A stretch of 40,192 nucleotides of DNA, taken from NCBI GenBank assembly GCA_008000375.1, contig SMOI01000261.1, positions 4,788 to 44,979 of the forward strand. Reading direction: 5' to 3'. Of the stretch, positions 20,666-29,119 are shown piece after piece. Position 1 is the stretch's first letter. Each line of letters begins with the position of its first letter. The notes beneath the pieces are model-generated. The model saw only the letters and a list, made by a program, of their open reading frames with translations, was not told where the DNA came from and did not search any database. The position numbers and the translations under genes are program-made. Source of the DNA: Poteriospumella lacustris (taxonomy: Eukaryota; Sar; Chrysophyceae; Chromulinales; Dinobryaceae).

Positions 20666-21214
20666 TTTCATGACGCTTATCAAGAGCAACTTGATCAGTG
20701 GGACCACTGGAGGTATTCTGGTAAGCTACACTTTTGAGTGAATCCATTGTTGGTGATATTTGAGTGTTATTCGGTGTTGATCCTGATTTAGGCCCCACAC
20801 CCATAGAACCAGGCTCACAACCTGGCATCGAGCAACGCTGTTCGCCGCGAAAGGCGCTGTGGCCTTTGCAACCTAATCGGGCATGATAAACGAAATTGTC
20901 CACACCGCCAAGATGCCGTTGGTGGAGCAGGGCAAGCGCCGATGCCCCCACCTATTGGCTTGCCCATGGTCGCACCAAGGCGTAGAAACGCGGGTCCTGC
21001 TGACGAGTTTGGAAATCCTGAGAGCGGGATCGACCACGACGACATTAGCGATGATGATTGCGTGCCAGATCCAAGAGAAAACGATGGCGAGAACGAAGAA
21101 GATCCCACAAATGCAGGTCCGACGACCACTTCAACGGCTCCGACGTGGGAAAAAGTTCCAGTTCCTCCGGTCCCAACGGTGAAAACACGACGAGGAAACT
21201 TCGATGTCACATAG
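20648..21214 (+). pseudogene. N-terminal part of piggyBac transposase with CCHC zinc knuckle
   Basis: A likely first exon (ATG 20648, MLATNAFHDAYQEQLDQWDH) ends at a GTAAGC donor at 20721. The next open frame runs from about 20807 to 21214. It contains RRCGLCNLIGHDKRNCPHR (codons 20855-20908), a C-x2-C-x4-H-x4-C zinc knuckle. A Pro-rich region, an acidic region (DDISDDDCVPDPRENDGENE) and TWEKVPVPPVP follow, the usual run-up to a piggyBac core. The exon join costs a frame change, so the exact splice is unresolved. The reading stops three bases before the MITE-like element; the core resumes at about 24570. Confidence 0.5.
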
Positions 21215-21216
21215 GA

Positions 21217-21732
21217 AGTCGTGCACCATTGTGGCGGTTTTTTTCAGTGACGACTGACGCTTTTTCGGCGAAATGGCGGTTTTCATTTGCCGTCAAATTA
21301 GGCGACGATTGTTGATGTCAAGTCGATCGGTGTCTACAACATTAATGTTCATACCTATTTTAAAAATTTAACAATTAACATACAAAGTTGCGTTTTGGTC
21401 ACGAGTAATTAACGTCACGGAAAACTTGATATACATCAATAAAGACAACAAGCTACAAGTAAAAGACAACAAGCCACATGGAGTATAGACACCCACCGTG
21501 GATAAACCAAGGGCCAGTTGGCCCAACCAGGACTTTGACAGGTCGTCCTCCATTTTTTATTTCAAACAATGTATGTAACGAGGAGCACACCGTGTGTGTC
21601 ATCGATCATTTATTTCATCAAAGTGGGAATGCCGCAGATTGTTGATAAATCCACCTGTAAAGTTAGCGTCGAAAACCAATTTTCTGAAACAGCTCAAAAC
21701 CGCCATTTCAACCGCCACAATGGTGCACGACT
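21217..21732. mobile_element. MITE-like 516-bp element with 23-bp inverted repeats
   Basis: AGTCGTGCACCATTGTGGCG plus three more bases at 21217-21239 is repeated exactly in inverse at 21710-21732. Imperfect pairing of GGCGGTTTT- and AAATGGCGGTT-like blocks continues inwards. No ORF of note lies inside. A target duplication is not clear. It sits inside the zinc-knuckle piggyBac gene. Confidence 0.65.
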
Positions 21733-21771
21733 ACCCACCCTGATGACTTCATGTCCGTTTCGCCACCACCT

Positions 21772-21812
21772 GTCCTAGTACTAGGACCACTGGAGTGTCC
21801 CAGTGCTAGGAC
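21772..21812 (+). repeat. Left tandem palindromes of the nested piggyBac
   Basis: GTCCTAGTACTAGGAC (21772-21787, perfect palindrome) and GTCCCAGTGCTAGGAC (21797-21812), 25-bp period. Confidence 0.85.
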
Positions 21813-21910
21813 ATGCGACATATCCAGATATGTACACCACAGAGCGACTTTCCATGAGTCAATTTCAGCACGACTATCAATGCAAGAAGTGAAGCATTAT
21901 TTATTTGAAG

Positions 21911-24337
21911 TTACTTATTGCTATGCGCATGTTGTAGGTGATTATTCCAACACGTTCTATCTGTTTTTGAACTGCAACATACAACAAAGTGACCCAAATC
22001 AGCGCTGGAACAAATATCGCAATACTGAGTTGCTTTCTTTTTGCATATCGTACAGCGCAATTGGAACGAATTCAATTTGGTGCGGTAGATATCTGATGCT
22101 TCATCAAAAGCCTCAGATAACTTTCTCTTCACAAACGAAGTGCGGTTTAAATTGAGAGGCTGGGGGATAGCTGGTGACGAAGAGGACAGCTGTCCGGGTG
22201 ATGTTTGTTGCGACCGTAATCCATCGGCAACGTTGGCCGTGTCGTCGAAGCGGTTAAAGATTAATCCGTGCGCCAGTTCAGACAGGAATCCATAAAACGA
22301 CAACTTGGTGTCACGTTCATTGATTTGGACGTCGCGACGAACATCGTCCGCCTCCTCTAGTTTATACCCCAGGTAAGAATCGGTGAAGACAATTCCGAGA
22401 ATAGTGGTGAACAATCTGACCCAACATTTTTGCGTGTGCCAAGAGTCTTCAAGATTGAGATACCCCTGGCGATATCTGTCGTTGAGATCGACTGCGTTGA
22501 AAAACGTCGCCCCTTCTTCGACAATCTTTGGCCTGGTAGTTTCGACCACCTCCCGAGTTCTGACCCACACGCCGCCATCTTCATCCACTTTCCGAACGCG
22601 GTGCCGAACAACCTTGTGTGGGACACCGGGTAGGGGCGATGAATAGGTTCCAATTATCGTTCTCACTTTCTCGGTTTTTATGGCGTGCAGAACAGCCATG
22701 ACTTTTCTTGTAGCAGTTGGTCTCTCTGGATCTGGCGTTACGCTTGTTGTAATGACTTTATATGACCCTCTTGTAGGTTTTTTCTTTTGATAATCTTCGA
22801 GATACGACACAGGAAACCCTTTGGAACAGCCTTTTAAGACACCGATGAAAAACAGACCTCTTCGTAACAACTCCGAGCATGTACGAAGCGAAGTAAATGC
22901 CGCGTCTGCTACTACCAATCGCCCGGAGCCAATCCATGGCAAGACTAAACGCAAGACAACTGCACAATGAAAGGGAATGCAATGGGGAGGCTGTTGAAAC
23001 TGCTGAAGTGGTGCATGAGCGCCCTTTTGAACTTCGAGTCTCAACATAATGCACGATTCCCCGTCAGCCGCGCATTTCATTTCAATGCCGATCCCTCGGG
23101 GCTTCCGCGGAATCTTAGTTATGTGAATCCTCGTAGGATCCGCAGATATGCTCTCTAACCCTTTCCAAGGGCTCATACATTCATCTGGAACGATGCAAAT
23201 GCCAGGAGATACAACACATTCCCTCCTTTCATTGAAGGCATGCACGAATGAATCGATAGGTTTATAAGGATTGCTCATTGCTGTTTGATCGTCAAAATCA
23301 TCCAAGCGAAGGCACTCGGTAATAGCCTTAAATCTGCTAAAGCTTATTTTGAAGCGTTCCTTGAAATTGTCCACCGATGGTCTGCATAGCTGCTGGGTGG
23401 AGGCTGCACACTCCCAATATGACTGCAGGCCTTCACTTGACTTACGAGGATTCAAAGCGATTACGAGTCTCAATCCTAAGAACTTAAGGATCTCCCCAGC
23501 TGAAGTTTGCACTCGATTATGCTTGACTAATTGAGCGTTGGTGTACTCAACAATTTTTGGCAAATGTTGCATAGGGAAAAAGAGGTAGAAGTAATGTAAC
23601 GGATCTTTCGGCCCTCTGGGAACGTCAAGTTCCCGATGGAACAGTCGCACCGTTCGATGTCTCCAATTGAGCACAGTTGCTGCCGAATAGCAATCAAACC
23701 CTGACTGAAGATTCGTTGCTACTAAGTCGGAGTCGCTCCAAACTTGATATTCTGGGGGACGACTCCACGTTCCTTTTTTCATTACCGCATGTAGCAAACT
23801 CGGTGGGGGTGGCTGCTGGAATGGACCACGTCCAGAGCCTCTGCCCCTTCCTCTCCCGCGTCCACCATGGGCTTCACCTCTTCCAGTTGTCCCTCTACCT
23901 GCACGGTTGCCTTGTTGACGCGGTTGTGTAGTCTCTGGGGCAACAGGAGTCAATACTGGCTCATCATCGGACATGATTTCATCCAGGTTGGAATGACCTT
24001 CTAAGTCATTCTCTTCCTGTGTATCCTCAGCATCGGAGGAAGTATCGGTTTCCTCTGAATCAGATGAACCGATTGAGCCTTCCGAAGGATCTTGATCGTC
24101 CTGTGACAGTGTGTCGTCCACTTCGTCTCCATCGTCAAAGTCCAAATCGCCATCATATTTTCGGATTGACTTCTTAAAAACCACTTCTTCTTCTCCATTG
24201 TCCCAAACGACCATTATTTTCGACTTCGCTAAGGTTGCATGGCTCTCTGCTATGCGCCCACGGCGATTGTAGCAGTCGTAGCCTTTCCCGATGATGAAAT
24301 CTCCAGCTATGAAGTTATCTAGAATAGAGCTAGCCAT
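21911..24337 (-). CDS. Intact piggyBac (DDE_Tnp_1_7) transposase with extra N-terminal module
   Basis: One uninterrupted ORF of 808 residues counted from the ATG at 24337; the frame is open back to 24523, inside the terminal palindromes. Residues 1-62 form a compact module (NFIAGDFIIGKGYDCYNRRG, AESHATLAKSK, VVWDNGEEEVVFKKSIRK), possibly a Tudor/SH3-like barrel by hydrophobic pattern. Then come an acidic Ser/Asp/Glu linker (about 65-130) and an RG-rich stretch (147-171). The piggyBac core has Asp385 in CIVPDECMSPWKG, Asp478 in RLVVADAAFTSL and Asp617/Asp620 in NAVDLNDRYRQG. The last 48 residues are a Cys-rich zinc domain (CTICKKKATQYCDICSSADL onwards). Role: excision and insertion of its element. 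Intactness contrasts with the other four piggyBac copies here. Confidence 0.88.
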   Translation of the reverse strand: MASSILDNFIAGDFIIGKGYDCYNRRGRIAESHATLAKSKIMVVWDNGEEEVVFKKSIRKYDGDLDFDDGDEVDDTLSQDDQDPSEGSIGSSDSEETDTSSDAEDTQEENDLEGHSNLDEIMSDDEPVLTPVAPETTQPRQQGNRAGRGTTGRGEAHGGRGRGRGRGSGRGPFQQPPPPSLLHAVMKKGTWSRPPEYQVWSDSDLVATNLQSGFDCYSAATVLNWRHRTVRLFHRELDVPRGPKDPLHYFYLFFPMQHLPKIVEYTNAQLVKHNRVQTSAGEILKFLGLRLVIALNPRKSSEGLQSYWECAASTQQLCRPSVDNFKERFKISFSRFKAITECLRLDDFDDQTAMSNPYKPIDSFVHAFNERRECVVSPGICIVPDECMSPWKGLESISADPTRIHITKIPRKPRGIGIEMKCAADGESCIMLRLEVQKGAHAPLQQFQQPPHCIPFHCAVVLRLVLPWIGSGRLVVADAAFTSLRTCSELLRRGLFFIGVLKGCSKGFPVSYLEDYQKKKPTRGSYKVITTSVTPDPERPTATRKVMAVLHAIKTEKVRTIIGTYSSPLPGVPHKVVRHRVRKVDEDGGVWVRTREVVETTRPKIVEEGATFFNAVDLNDRYRQGYLNLEDSWHTQKCWVRLFTTILGIVFTDSYLGYKLEEADDVRRDVQINERDTKLSFYGFLSELAHGLIFNRFDDTANVADGLRSQQTSPGQLSSSSPAIPQPLNLNRTSFVKRKLSEAFDEASDIYRTKLNSFQLRCTICKKKATQYCDICSSADLGHFVVCCSSKTDRTCWNNHLQHAHSNK

Positions 24338-24528
24338 TGTGAAAATTAACGGATAATTGAAGTAGGCTGAATTACCTTTTGCGTTGTATCTTAGGTAAGA
24401 ATAATCCAAAATCAGATCGGATTGTTTCCTTTTGTAGCTCTCTGTGCCAGCCATCCAAACCCGAGCTCGCAAAACGGCTGCCTGTTTGATGTCGTACAAA
24501 AATCCTTTTTTACAACAGCACAAAAACT

Positions 24529-24563
24529 GTCCTAGTACTAGGACAATGTCCTTGTACTAGGAC
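24529..24563 (-). repeat. Right tandem palindromes of the nested piggyBac
   Basis: GTCCTAGTACTAGGAC (24529-24544) and GTCCTTGTACTAGGAC (24548-24563), 19-bp period. They mirror the left end. Confidence 0.85.
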
Positions 24564-24569
24564 GGTGGA

Positions 24570-26180
24570 GGAACAGACATTCAGGGGGAAGCTTGGGACG
24601 AAGAACATTCCCCTGGAAACGCGAACACCTGGCCAATTTCTCAGCTTGCTATTCACGGACGAAATTCTCGAGGTGTTTGTCCGGGAGACCGACAGAAGTA
24701 CTATGGATGGAGACCGGAAAACAACTTGGACTTGGTTGAGATAAAGAAATACTTCGCCGTCACTCTTTTTATGGGGATACTGCAGCTTCCAAGTCGCGAA
24801 ATGTACTTCGAAAAGGGCATTTATGGTCAGGAATTTGTGACAAACTTGTTTACAAAGCACCGATTTCTATCAATATCGAAGAAATTGCACTGGTTTGATG
24901 TTTCGCAAATCAGTAGCGAAGAAAAAATTCAGAGAAACAAACAAGATGGCTATTGGAGTGTTGCCACATTTCTGGACGCCCTGACCTGGAATTTTATGCA
25001 CTACTACGAATGTGGAAAACTGCTAAATGTTGACGAGATGTGCATTTTTTAAGGGCCGCCATCGATGCAAGTGCTTCAATCCCAAAAAACCAAACAAATG
25101 GCACCTCAAAGCATACTGCCTGAACGATTCGGTAACTGGATACCTGTACAATTTCTTCATGTACCGCGGCGCAGAGGAAAACCGCCCTACCAACATGCCC
25201 GCTACGCTATGGCCCGTTCATTTCTTACGGAACCCACCGATCTTCATGGAAAGAATCATGTGCTTTGCACTGATAATTGGTATACAAGCGTCGCCACCAT
25301 CGAAGAGGTGATGAACGAGCCAAAGAGAATGCACGGTTTGGGAACAGTGAAGACGAACTTGCCCAAGGATGGGCATTCTCCCCACCACGGGTAAGTCCGT
25401 TAGACCAAGGGGAGCGTTCGAGTGCAGAAAGATGGCGAACAAAGAAATCTACTTTACATCATGGCAAGACAAGAAACCAGTTCATCTCCTTTCAACATGG
25501 AGATCATACCTGACGTCAACCACGCGTAACACGAAGAACCCCGCTGGCGAGTACGCGTGTCTATCAGTCCCTTCACCGAATATTATCAAAGCGTACAACA
25601 ACTCGATGGGTGGGACTGATAAGTTCGATCAATTTGAAAGTTACTATGACGATCGTGCCCGTACTGTCTTCTGGAAGCATCGGATCTTCTCTCATTTTTT
25701 CGAGCCGCGTGTATCAACGCTAATCAACGCAGATACTTTACTGCGTCGCAAAACGAATTGAAGACATGTCGTTGCTTGATTTCTTCCGGATGCTTGTTTC
25801 GGAACGGAGTGGAACAAATGTTGTGCCCGAATTCTACGACGATTCTAAATGTTCCTCCACATGCTTGCCGTGCAATCCTAAGAAAAAGGCAAAAGTAGCC
25901 CACCGAAGTGCCTGGCGTCAAGATAAATCTCGGTTGTCGGGTCCCCATTTCCCTGGTAAACTCTCCAATACAACCTCCTACGATGCAGACGGGGTCCTTA
26001 GAGACGGTCGTAAGCGATGCAAAGTGTGTAGCAGTAGAACTACAATGCATTGTGTCCAATGTTGCGCTGCAATGATACCAACTGCTTTGTACGCCTCCAC
26101 ACGCTCGAGGACTTTGAGCTATGACCTAATAACTTGCCCACGTATGGTTCTAAGCCTAATAATTCATTTCTTAGGTTGAA
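24570..26180 (+). pseudogene. Core and C-terminus of the zinc-knuckle piggyBac transposase, frameshifted
   Basis: Successive forward frames read LETRTPGQFLSLLFTDEILE, then IKKYFAVTLFMGILQLPSRE, LLNVDEMCIFFKGRHRCKCF (first Asp; frameshift inside), FNPKKPNKWHLKAYCLNDS, HVLCTDNWYTSVATIEEV (second Asp), KAYNNSMGGTDKFDQFESYY (third and fourth Asp) and a Cys-rich tail (RCKVCSSRTTMHCVQC). This is the full piggyBac order. At least four frameshifts occur (near 24685, 25050, 25370 and 25760). It begins directly after the right palindromes of the nested piggyBac and continues the N-terminal piece at 20648-21214. Confidence 0.8.
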
Positions 26181-26392
26181 TAACCCCTTGAATATGCATG
26201 CATCTTGGCATTTGTAATGACATCGATATAAATAGGCCACTTTTTCGGTTTCGTCTATTCTTTTTTACATGTCCATCTTTAAAAGAAAGTAGACATATAT
26301 TCCGAATCGCCACACAAAATTACATCGTCGCATGTACTTACAAGCTTCGTATTGTAACTCGTAGTAATTATTTAGCAGAATTACGTTTCAAC

Positions 26393-26436
26393 AAAAATGT
26401 ACCGATATCGGTACATTTTTCACTGAGGTGAGAGGG
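26393..26436 (-). repeat. Right terminus with a 28-bp perfect palindrome
   Basis: 26393-26420 is a perfect palindrome centred on CGATATCG with AAAAATGTAC arms. It is followed by the inverse of CCTCTCACCTCAGTG and then TTAA. Confidence 0.85.
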
Positions 26437-26440
26437 TTAA

Positions 26441-26640
26441 CTCTTCCTAAGTCTTGATTTTTCATCAAACGGAATTGGAGGCCTGACTACGTCATCAATC
26501 TTCTTTGTGGCATTTTGTGGTTCTCCGTTCGAGTTGATGGTCAATGTGGGGACGGACGGGACTGCCGCCGCAGCGACATTGCCGCCTCCTGTACCAAGTC
26601 CAAAATGAACTTGGTGTTCAATGATGACAGCATTTTAAAA
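26441..26640 (-). pseudogene. Possible far N-terminal piece of the interrupted hAT-like ORF
   Basis: The minus strand is open for about 63 codons: VIIEHQVHFGLGTGGGNVAA, AAVPSVPTLTINSNGEPQNA, TKKIDDVVRPPIPFDEKSRL, RKS, ending at the TTAA of the piggyBac right end. Placed next to the BED-finger piece at 20166 it makes a plausible N-terminal leader, though the join needs a one-base shift at the decayed target site. No family signal of its own. Confidence 0.35.
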
Positions 26641-26820
26641 GATGTTTGATACCTTGTTCGCAATTTCTAATTGTATCGGGTGACTGAACGAGCCAACATT
26701 CGCTCACCTCCAACAAACCGCTAACGGTTAGTTGCGCGACCCCGCGCACAGACACACGTGCGCGCGCAGGTGCGCATCTGCGCAGTTTGCGCAGCGCGTG
26801 ATGCGGCGCTCGCGAATAAG

Positions 26821-26846
26821 TATGGCAAGCCAAAGCGGACAGGCTG
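26821..26846 (+). repeat. 26-bp inverted repeat, arm 1 (arm 2 at 30171-30196)
   Basis: TATGGCAAGCCAAAGCGGAC and six more bases match the inverse of 30171-30196 with one mismatch. Both arms are preceded by GC-rich alternating sequence. They are 3.3 kb apart and could bound an element or be two copies of a repeat. Confidence 0.7.
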
Positions 26847-27085
26847 TTGAATTTACTTTTGATAGTTGGACCTTTTTGATAGTTGGATATCTGCGAGAAA
26901 TGTCAGTATTCCAATATCAGTATTTCAGCTGAAACAAATGGACTTGTAATGAGTCCGATAAGACTTAGACAGCTTGGAGGTCGTGCCTGGCATCCGATAG
27001 GACGCTCAGGCGAGCTGGTTCCGAGAAGGAAGATCAGCTGGAAGATTATAAAGCGAATAAAGTCTAATTAATTAGCATTGTTACA

Positions 27086-27254
27086 GACATTCAAGATAGA
27101 TAGACAGGACCGTAGGCCGGACATCCTCGTGTGGTTGGGCCTACTATGAGCCAGATGCCCCAGTCGTAGGGACGAGGGGGCAGAGTGCTTCGTAGCATAC
27201 CCATCCACACGAGGATGTCCGGCCTACGGTTCCTTTACATCTATCTTTAATGTC
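27086..27254. repeat. 169-bp inverted-repeat element (foldback or hairpin)
   Basis: Perfect 26-bp arms (27109-27134 and 27205-27230; begin ACCGTAGGCCGGACATCC) extend outwards imperfectly through AAGATAGAT to GACATT/AATGTC at the outer ends, giving nearly 50-bp arms around a 70-nt loop. No ORF lies inside. Confidence 0.85.
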
Positions 27255-27282
27255 TTCAACAATATAGATGTAACCAGTTCTA

Positions 27283-27338
27283 ATTCATAGTTTGCAACCG
27301 ACGGTACCCGAGATCGTGTCGCAAACACACCGAGGTTA
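27283..27338 (+). repeat. Dispersed repeat, copy 2 (copy 1 at 11331-11405)
   Basis: Shares ATTCATAGTTT, CAACCGAC, CGTGTCGCA-ACACACCGAGG and GTTA with copy 1 in the same order. This copy is shorter by about 19 bp. Confidence 0.5.
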
Positions 27339-27437
27339 CCACTGATTGATAAAACCTCAAAGTCCATTTGTTTCACCTGAAACACTCACATAGGTCAGTC
27401 TGTACAGAGACAACGACAGAAGCGACAACTAACGCGA

Positions 27438-27569
27438 AGCTATGGTCTGAGCGCGCGCTTCGCGCGCACTCGAACCCACCAAGTCTGACTAAGACGAAAC
27501 TATCAACTACAACTTCACGCTTAGCTATGGTCTGAGCGCGCGCTTCGCGCGCACTCGAACCCATCAAGT
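27438..27569 (+). repeat. Two 47-bp direct repeats with internal GC hairpin
   Basis: 27438-27484 and 27523-27569 differ at one base and are 85 bp apart. Each begins AGCTATGGTCTGAGCGCG, contains a GCGCGC-TTCG-GCGC hairpin, and ends CACTCGAACCCA then CAAGT. The reverse strand contains GGTTCGAGTGC, a partial match to a pol III B box, but no A box or cloverleaf was found. Confidence 0.85.
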
Positions 27570-27666
27570 ACAGGTCAGATCACTGGGAAAGACTCACTGT
27601 GACAGACGGATGACGAAACGACTGCAAAGACTCACTCAGTGCGGTCCAATAAAGGCGTCCTGACCC

Positions 27667-27705
27667 GTCAGTGGTCGGACGTACGAAGTACGTCCGACCA
27701 CTGAC
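27667..27705. repeat. Perfect hairpin: 18-bp stem, 3-nt loop
   Basis: GTCAGTGGTCGGACGTAC, loop GAA, then the exact inverse. The stem has 18 uninterrupted base pairs. Confidence 0.92.
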
Positions 27706-28197
27706 ATTTGACGAAAACTCAAACACTCGAGAGTCGAAGAAAAACCGAGAGTGGAGACCTTGAGTTGCAAACGAAGTTTAAACGTCTTCAAACTGTATGG
27801 TGTCCGAGAGGTCTTTCCTTCTCGAATGCGTTCATCCATGGCAAGAGCACGTTGATGATAAAGTCCTAATTGTCTACGTGCTCAAGACCTTACTGTGTCA
27901 TTGCTGTTGTGCCTGATCCTTGTGATTGAGCGTATAGCTGCGTCGGAAGCTCGACAATCAGGCCAACGACGCTACTCACGTCTGGAGGCCGTCAACCAGG
28001 CCTAGAAAACGTGAGACAAAGGCGAGTCATCGTTGTGAGTCTATCTACCATATGTGAGCGGATTCCGAGTGCAACCGGATTGACAACAACATATGCAATG
28101 ACAACGGTCAGCGAATTCGGAAACTCAATCAGCTGAACCACTATCGCGTCAACCATCGCGTCGTAAACGACTGGAACTTGATTATAATCCCCATTGC

Positions 28198-28731
28198 GAT
28201 GACGAAAGGTCTTCAGCGTGGATGTGGAGCAGGCGGCAATCGATCAAAGGAGCACGGCTGCAAAGACACCAATGCACAGGAGTGAGAATGACAGGTAATG
28301 TGTCTGCTGCTCTCCTTGCAGCGTCCTAGACACACAGAACCTGTCTGGGGCTTTAGCTCCCCCGCCGTTTCATGCACCTCTGCCGTTTCACGTACCTCAG
28401 CCGTTTCATGCGTTTCACGTCTCCTTGTTTCCTCGGCGCAGCGGCAGCTGCACCGAGTGAGCTTTCGCTCTGCTTCCCTTTAAGGTTAATCAGATCTCAA
28501 TTCGACACCACTGTCGGAGTACAATATTTAAATACTGTTTGTTTTTTTGCTTTTCTTTTTTTCAATGGCGACCATGGCATGCGGATCGGCCGAGCGGCTT
28601 CGCACCGCTCGGCCTCCGCCAAGATCACGATCTCTTGGCGGCGAGGCCTGGATAGCCGCCATCCAATCTCCGGCCACACGATGCAACATGACACGGCCTT
28701 ACCTGTGAATGATGACGAAAGGTCTTCAGCG
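28198..28731 (+). repeat. 21-bp direct repeat at 28198 and 28711
   Basis: GATGACGAAAGGTCTTCAGC plus one G occurs at 28198-28218 and 28711-28731. It may mark a duplicated element end; the 513-bp spacing includes the twin hairpins. Confidence 0.65.
28588..28641. other. Two adjacent GC-rich hairpins
   Basis: Hairpin 1 pairs GGCCGAGCGG (28588-28597) with its inverse (28605-28614), loop CTTCGCA. Hairpin 2 pairs CCGCCAAGA (28616-28624) with its inverse (28633-28641), 8-nt loop. One base separates them. They could be part of a structured RNA or of repeat DNA. Confidence 0.7.
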
Positions 28732-29119
28732 CGACGACTAGGTCCTTAAGGAGTAAAAAATTAAATGGTTTGTGTTCTTTGTGACGGCTTGCGTTGTCGT
28801 TGTTGAAGTGAGTTGGGAGAAGGCCGAAAACGCGTTTCGCTGGTTAAAATGCGTTTTGTTTAAGCGTTGCATCACAGAAAACGGCTACTTCAATTATATT
28901 AAAGATGCAGGGTTCTTGTATGCGGGGAACATCCTAAACAGTAGGGTGATGCGCAGTATGCATACGCGCGCGCAAGTGCGCATGGCGATCTTCGTCTGCG
29001 CAATTGCGCACTAGCCAGAGACTAGAGGGTGCACCCCTTTGTAGCAAATGAATCTAAGCTCTCTGCTAAGGCGCATAGACATGAAGATGTGCTCATACGC
29101 AAGCGCGCGCGTAGAACGG

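Larger units (their letters stand above)
21766..24568 (-). mobile_element. Second piggyBac element with tandem palindromic ends, nested in the first
   Basis: Each end carries two 16-bp palindromes of the GTCCTAGTACTAGGAC type: left 21772-21787 and 21797-21812, right 24529-24544 and 24548-24563. Outside each lies CCACC (left) or its inverse GGTGG (right). The element carries one intact transposase ORF on the minus strand. Flanking reading on the right resumes the other piggyBac transposase, so this is a nested insertion. No TTAA is seen at the borders, so the exact ends are uncertain. Confidence 0.7.
20171..26436 (+). mobile_element. piggyBac element with zinc-knuckle transposase, itself host to two insertions
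   Basis: Ends share CCTCTCACCTCAGTG (left 20171-20185; right inverse 26421-26435 plus one more G at 26436) and an inner ATCGGTACATTTTTG block. TTAA follows the right end (26437-26440). The left flank reads TTAT, a one-base decay of TTAA. The transposase (+) is split into 20648-21214 and about 24570-26180 by a MITE-like element and a second piggyBac. The core shows frameshifts, so this copy is dead. Confidence 0.75.
26642..29119. other. Non-coding, repeat-rich region
   Basis: No protein-coding gene is supported in this 2.5 kb. It holds an inverted pair with 30.2 kb, a 169-bp inverted repeat, paired 47-bp repeats, a perfect 18-bp hairpin, a repeated 21-mer and two adjacent GC-rich hairpins, listed separately. 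Alternating GC blocks (GCGCGC, TGCGCA) recur at 26.75, 27.45, 27.54 and 28.98 kb. Confidence 0.5.

Noticed and set aside
27438-27569. tRNA gene or tRNA-derived SINE from the GGTTCGAGTGC match
   Set aside because: No cloverleaf, no A box at the right distance and no CCA-side acceptor stem. Only a partial B-box-like string is present.
27438-27705. CRISPR-like array
   Set aside because: Only two repeat units, eukaryotic context and no cas genes. Spacing and content fit ordinary direct repeats.
28700-28740. Hammerhead ribozyme suggested by GATGACGAAAGGTC
   Set aside because: The conserved CUGANGA-stem-GAAA core lacks a stem II and flanking stems do not pair.
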